A DNA stretch of 64,000 nt from Vibrio algivorus (GTDB lineage Bacteria > Pseudomonadota > Gammaproteobacteria > Enterobacterales > Vibrionaceae): NCBI RefSeq assembly GCF_002218005.2, contig NZ_AP018678.1:1612001-1676000 (forward strand), given 5' to 3'. Under the pieces are notes generated by a model. It had not been told where the DNA came from, made no database searches, and worked only from the letters and a program-made list of their open reading frames with translations. How positions within the stretch are numbered: the stretch's first letter is position 1; every line of letters begins with the position of its first letter. This document shows positions 60,131-64,000 of the stretch, piece by piece. The translations under genes were made by a program, and so were the position numbers.

Positions 60131-60638
60131 TATTTATAAACCTCAAAACTGGCTCAGTAATTATGAGCATATGAGCTAGACCTACCCTTTGGATAAGTGT
60201 TCGCCTCATTCCTTGTGTTGTGCCCAATTTGGACACATAAAAATGGTGAGCATCAACCAACGTAACTATGTAAATACGATTAAAGTAAACACAATTAAAC
60301 CGATGATTGAACTAATGAGTGAAACCTTCTTCATTTTTATTAAAGATAGTATCGATAATGAAAAACAAAGAAAAAGGCCTCTCCTATTAGTCTCAGGATA
60401 AAATTCAGACGCGCCATTCTAGCGGCATGAACAGAGCCTGTCGAGTCAAGTCCTAAATTCTCACGTGCTCATTCTATGATTTTTTATTCATAGCAGAGAA
60501 TGATCACGTTTCAGAGATGGGGTCATTCAATTCTTTTTCAAGGGAGTTGCGATTATTTTTGAATTAACTGGTCAAAAACATCGCAACGATTGACACGTTA
60601 AAGCGATAAGTTACCGCTATGATGGTTTGGAGGATTAA
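60131..60638. other. tig upstream region with an imperfect inverted repeat
   Basis: This 508-base gap must contain the tig promoter and the 3' end of the sugar ABC operon. No tRNA or gene could be found. acgtgctcattctatga (60463-60479) and tcatagcagagaatgatcacgt (60488-60509) are imperfect inverted arms around a T-rich 8-base loop, with a 5-base bulge; this may be a terminator, a small mobile remnant or part of an RNA. A smaller dyad, agcg-taactta-cgct with one G-T mismatch, lies at 60602-60618 near the ABC operon stop. Confidence 0.45.
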
Positions 60639-61745
60639 TCAAATTCGCATCTCTGTTCGTACATCAAAAAAGACCGCACTTGATAAATCAAAATACAGCG
60701 GCACTGTTTCACCTACTTTGGCATCAAACTCTGCCGATAGACGACAAGCGACATGCTCTTGATTGATTTCAATAATCGCGATGGTATCCGGACCTGTAGG
60801 TTCTAATACATCAATTTGCATCGGGATTTCGGTAAAGGTGCGCTCTTCTTCACTCGGTTGTTCTGTGATGTATTCAGGTCGCAGACCGATAATCACTGTC
60901 TCTCCATCAAACTTACGTAAACGATCCGGTAGATTGATTTTATGGGCTTTACCATCTGCAGTCCAAATCTCACCTTGTGGTTTATCATCCGAGTCTAAAT
61001 CCACTCGAGCTTTAATAAAATTCATTGATGGCGAGCCCATAAAGCCAGCCACAAACATATTATTGGGTTGATTATAAATTTCTTTCGGCGTACCTAATTG
61101 CTGTAATTCGCCATCTTTCATTACCGCGATACGATCGGCTAATGTCATTGCCTCAATTTGATCATGGGTAACGTACACGATGGTGGTATTTAACTGTTGG
61201 TGTAAACGTTTAATTTGTGTGCGCATTTCTACTCGTAATTTCGCATCTAAGTTAGAAAGTGGCTCATCAAATAAATACAACTTAGGTTGGCGTGCCAATG
61301 CGCGACCCATCGCAACACGCTGACGCTGACCACCAGAAAGTTGCGCTGGTTTTCTATCAAGTAAATGATCGATTTGCAGCATTTCCGCTACTCGATTGAC
61401 TTCCGCATCGATTTTGATTTGTGGCATCTTACGGATCTTCAAACCAAATGCGATATTGCCGCGCACCGTCATATTTGGGTACAAAGCATAAGATTGAAAC
61501 ACCATCGCAATATCACGATCTTTTGGTTCGACATTCGAGACATCCACACCATCGATCACAATCTCACCAGAACTTATTGATTCCAGTCCAGCGATAGTAT
61601 TCATTAAGGTTGACTTACCACAACCCGAAGGACCAACCAAGATCAGAAACTCACCAGATTCAATTTGAATGTTAATCCCTTTCAGCGTTTCATTGTCCGC
61701 ATTGCGGTAGGTTTTACGAATTTGATTTAGTTCTAAAGCAGCCAT
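60639..61745 (-). CDS. sugar ABC transporter ATP-binding protein (MalK/UgpC type)
   Basis: This 368-residue ATPase energises the sugar importer encoded upstream. It has Walker A GPSGCGKST (about residues 37-45), signature LSGGQRQRVAMGRALARQ, Walker B LYLFDEPLSNLD, the switch His in VTHDQIEAM and a C-terminal OB-type regulatory domain (about 240-368) typical of the CUT1 branch. It is the last gene of the operon, 52 bases after the GtsC-like permease. A share in import of other sugars is possible, since such ATPases can be promiscuous. Confidence 0.93.
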   Translation of the reverse strand: MAALELNQIRKTYRNADNETLKGINIQIESGEFLILVGPSGCGKSTLMNTIAGLESISSGEIVIDGVDVSNVEPKDRDIAMVFQSYALYPNMTVRGNIAFGLKIRKMPQIKIDAEVNRVAEMLQIDHLLDRKPAQLSGGQRQRVAMGRALARQPKLYLFDEPLSNLDAKLRVEMRTQIKRLHQQLNTTIVYVTHDQIEAMTLADRIAVMKDGELQQLGTPKEIYNQPNNMFVAGFMGSPSMNFIKARVDLDSDDKPQGEIWTADGKAHKINLPDRLRKFDGETVIIGLRPEYITEQPSEEERTFTEIPMQIDVLEPTGPDTIAIIEINQEHVACRLSAEFDAKVGETVPLYFDLSSAVFFDVRTEMRI

Positions 61746-61797
61746 TATTCTTTTCCTTTTAAGCTAAATTGGCGTTGTTTGAGGCTTTGTGTTTCCG

Positions 61798-62712
61798 CTA
61801 TCCTTTAACGGAGCCAGCAGTCAACCCTCTCACGAAATACTTCCCTGCCACGACATAGACCAACAAGGTTGGCAATGCAGCTATAATGGCGGCAGCCATA
61901 TCGACGTTATATTCTTTAACGCCGGTGCTGGTATTGACTAAGTTATTAAGCGCCACGGTAATCGGCTGAGTTTCCGAACCGGAATACACCACACCAAACA
62001 AGAAGTCATTCCAAATTGAAGTAAATTGCCAGATCACGGTCACCATGATGATAGGAGTAGAAAGTGGCAACATGATACGGAAGAAGATAGTAAAGAACCC
62101 AGCACCATCTAACTTAGCGGCTTTAACCAATTCATCAGGGACTCCAATATAAAAGTTTCGGAAAAATAGCGTGGTAAATGCCAGCCCATAAATAACATGC
62201 ACGATCACTAATCCCGTTGTGGTATTCGCTAATCCAAAGTACCCCAAGGTCGCCGCCATCGGCAGTAACACTACTTGGAAAGGAATAAAGCAACCAAAGA
62301 GTAATAAGCTAAACAGTAGGTTAGAACCTCTGAACTGCCATTTGCTGATCACATAACCATTAAAGGCCCCCATCAGTGTTGAAATTGCTACTGCTGGAAT
62401 CACCATTTGAAAGGAGTTCCAGAAATAACTTTTGATCCCTTCACATTTCACGCCAGTACAAGATGTCGACCAAGCTTTATGCCAAGCATCCAATACCCAT
62501 TCTGTCGGCAAAGACATTAAGTTACCGGTACGGATATCACCCAAGCTTTTAAATGAGGTAATCACCATGACAAACAATGGCATCAAATACAGCACACAGA
62601 AAAAAATCAGCAAACTGTATATCGCAATACGCCCGACTCGCTTGGAATTAAAATAATTTGCTTTATTAGGCTGAGGCTTTCGCTTTTGAAGTTTCAGATT
62701 TTGGGCCATCAT
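61798..62712 (-). CDS. gtsC: sugar ABC transporter permease (GtsC-like)
   Basis: This CUT1 permease has six membrane segments and the EAA cytoplasmic loop VPDELVKAAKLDGAG (about residues 185-199) that docks on the ATPase. The 304-residue product starts with a basic cytoplasmic tail (MMAQNLKLQKRKPQPNK). It resembles the second permease of the Pseudomonas Gts glucose importer. The start overlaps the stop of the upstream permease gene (ATGATG), so translation is coupled. The sugar is inferred from the family. Confidence 0.82.
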   Translation of the reverse strand: MMAQNLKLQKRKPQPNKANYFNSKRVGRIAIYSLLIFFCVLYLMPLFVMVITSFKSLGDIRTGNLMSLPTEWVLDAWHKAWSTSCTGVKCEGIKSYFWNSFQMVIPAVAISTLMGAFNGYVISKWQFRGSNLLFSLLLFGCFIPFQVVLLPMAATLGYFGLANTTTGLVIVHVIYGLAFTTLFFRNFYIGVPDELVKAAKLDGAGFFTIFFRIMLPLSTPIIMVTVIWQFTSIWNDFLFGVVYSGSETQPITVALNNLVNTSTGVKEYNVDMAAAIIAALPTLLVYVVAGKYFVRGLTAGSVKG

Positions 62713-63683
62713 GATTTTTTCTCCCTTAACTCTGAATACAAGTACGGCACTAAAATCGCTAATATCCCAGCTAACATCATCATGGCACTCGCCGAACCTA
62801 ATGCGGTTTGACCACGGGTAAACGAATAGGCATACATAAATAACGCAGGTAAATCAGAAGAATAACCAGGCCCACCTGCGGTCAGCGCAGTCACCAAATC
62901 GAAGCTTTTTATCGCAATATGTGAAGTAATGATCACCGCACTAAAAAATACCGGGCGTAAGCATGGCATCACTATGCTCCAGTAAATACGAGGCAGACTC
63001 GCACCATCAATTTGCGCAGCTTTAATAATTGAAGAGTCAATACCACGAAGCCCTGCTAGGAACATCGCCATCACAAATCCTGACGATTGCCAAACGGCAG
63101 CAATAACTAAGGTGTAAACCACCATATCCGAATCCACAATCCAATCGAATTTGAAGTCCGTAAAGCCCCAATCTCGTACCATTTTTTCAATACCAAGCCC
63201 GGGATTTAATATCCATTTCCAAGCCGTACCAGTGACAATAAATGACAGCGCCATTGGATAGAGATAAATACTGCGGATCACCCCTTCATTACGGATATTT
63301 TGATCCAGAAAAATCGCCAACCCTACCCCTAGTACAATCACAATCGCCAGAAATAACAGCCCGAAAATGCCTAGATTAGTGATCGAGGTAATCCAGCGGT
63401 CGTTTTCCATCAACTTGGCATATTGACCAAAGCCAGTGAAATTAAAACTCGGCAAAAAGCGAGAATTAGTGAGTGATAAAGCTCCGGTCCAAATTATGTA
63501 GCCATAAATGCACACTACGGTGATGACTAAGGTAGGAGCTAATACAATTTTAGGCAGCCAATGTTGCAGCCTATCGACTAGTTTAAGTTTTGGTGCCGTT
63601 CGCCGAGTTGGCATGGCTGAGCCAGATTGAGCACCATCCCTTTCGTGAGGCTGATGCTTAGTGGAATCGAAAGCGTTGTCCAT
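62709..63683 (-). CDS. gtsB: sugar ABC transporter permease (GtsB-like)
   Basis: This 324-residue CUT1 permease has about six membrane segments and the EAA loop IKAAQIDGASLPRIYWSIVM (about residues 219-238). Segments such as VLAPTLVITVVCIYGYIIW, IYLYPMALSFIVTGTAWKWI and LTAGGPGYSSDLPALFMYAY closely resemble GtsB of Pseudomonas, the glucose/mannose importer, as far as I recall that sequence. It lies between the binding protein gene and gtsC in the standard A-B-C-ATPase order. Confidence 0.83.
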   Translation of the reverse strand: MDNAFDSTKHQPHERDGAQSGSAMPTRRTAPKLKLVDRLQHWLPKIVLAPTLVITVVCIYGYIIWTGALSLTNSRFLPSFNFTGFGQYAKLMENDRWITSITNLGIFGLLFLAIVIVLGVGLAIFLDQNIRNEGVIRSIYLYPMALSFIVTGTAWKWILNPGLGIEKMVRDWGFTDFKFDWIVDSDMVVYTLVIAAVWQSSGFVMAMFLAGLRGIDSSIIKAAQIDGASLPRIYWSIVMPCLRPVFFSAVIITSHIAIKSFDLVTALTAGGPGYSSDLPALFMYAYSFTRGQTALGSASAMMMLAGILAILVPYLYSELREKKS

Positions 63684-63803
63684 AACCGATCCTTTGTTTA
63701 CATCTATACCTGAAACTTAATTGAATAAATTTTAGGTAAAGGTTATCTAGGCTACGTGAGTACACACGCAGCCTAAGTTCAGTGAGATTTAAATTAAGAA
63801 AAG

Positions 63804-64000
63804 TTATTGGGCAGCTTTAACCGCTTTAGCCAATTTCTCTGCTGCCGTTTTTGGATCGGCATCGTTATCATTAAAGAAGTTGGTGATCACATCAAACATC
63901 GCACCCTGTACATAACTGGTTGTTGACATACCATGTGCCATACTTGGAACTAAACCACCGGTATCTGCAGTTGCTTTAAATGCCTCCATCGAATCCAAGG
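63804..64000 (-). CDS. gtsA: sugar ABC transporter substrate-binding protein, C-terminal part (window edge)
   Basis: Only the last 65 codons are inside the window; the frame stays open to position 64000. The visible part contains GLVPSMAHGMSTT and ends FFNDNDADPKTAAEKLAKAV followed by KAAQ, which fits the C-terminal end of a family 1 extracellular solute-binding protein of the GtsA type. The gene lies 120 bases before gtsB on the same strand, without a strong hairpin in between. Identity rests mainly on the operon context. Confidence 0.78.
   Translation of the reverse strand, partial: LDSMEAFKATADTGGLVPSMAHGMSTTSYVQGAMFDVITNFFNDNDADPKTAAEKLAKAVKAAQ

Noticed and set aside
60131..60638. tRNA or known small RNA gene upstream of tig
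   Set aside because: I looked for a T-arm, acceptor pairing and a terminal CCA on both strands and found none; only weak dyads remain.
1..64000. CRISPR array, prophage, integron or IS element
   Set aside because: No regularly spaced repeats, integrase, transposase or phage structural genes were seen; gene order is largely that of core gamma-proteobacterial chromosomes.

Overview
The window is chromosomal DNA of a gamma-proteobacterium of the Vibrionaceae, most likely a Vibrio. The evidence is protein-level resemblance to Vibrio and E. coli orthologues, a FadR of Vibrio length (279 residues), a rhombosortase gene, ERIC-like elements and another short dispersed intergenic repeat. The DNA is fairly AT-rich. 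Nearly all of it is core housekeeping sequence: 55 protein genes are supported, two of them cut by the window edges. I see no tRNA, rRNA, IS element, prophage, integron or CRISPR array.

Layout. 0-6 kb: a minus-strand lipid/translation cluster (yceD-rpmF-plsX-fabH-fabD-fabG), then maf/yceF and rluC. 6-12.2 kb: rne behind a long structured leader, a SulP anion transporter and btuR. 12.3-19.7 kb: an AsmA-family gene, dcd, udk, mrp and metG. 19.9-26.1 kb: an unrecognised membrane-anchored protein, the divergent fadR/nhaB pair, dsbB, a SEC-C protein and dusC. 26.1-30.6 kb: a membrane diguanylate cyclase and a three-gene ABC uptake operon of the TrpXYZ type. 30.9-35.5 kb: yfbV, ackA-pta (acetate overflow) and a small unknown gene. 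35.5-39.3 kb: a Tim44-like protein, an LplT-like MFS carrier, a YeiH family protein and a small membrane protein. 39.4-45.9 kb: the menaquinone operon menF-menD-menH-menC-menE, from which menB is missing. 46.3-50.8 kb: alaA, yfbR, a dGTPase-like gene, and the head-to-head pair tapT/rrtA whose start codons overlap. 50.8-60.1 kb: comEA, ppiD, hupB, lon, clpX, clpP and tig, a proteostasis block on one strand with a good heat-shock (sigma-32) promoter in front of lon. 60.6-64 kb: a sugar ABC importer closely resembling the Pseudomonas Gts glucose system, cut by the right edge.

The genes cover membrane lipid synthesis and its control (fab cluster, FadR, PlsX), RNA processing and modification (RNase E, RluC, DusC, TapT), anaerobic/overflow energy metabolism (Men, AckA-Pta), envelope protein folding and quality control (DsbB, PpiD, trigger factor, Lon, ClpXP, rhombosortase) and nucleotide pool control (Dcd, Udk, YfbR, Dgt, Maf).

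I found no convincing new multi-gene system. The points most worth a second look are the three-hairpin rne leader, the men operon without menB and with a shortened ERIC element inside it, a full-length ERIC-like element and a second dispersed repeat family, the tapT/rrtA start overlap, and the unknown gene at 19950-20774 whose stop codon lies in the loop of the opposing gene's terminator.
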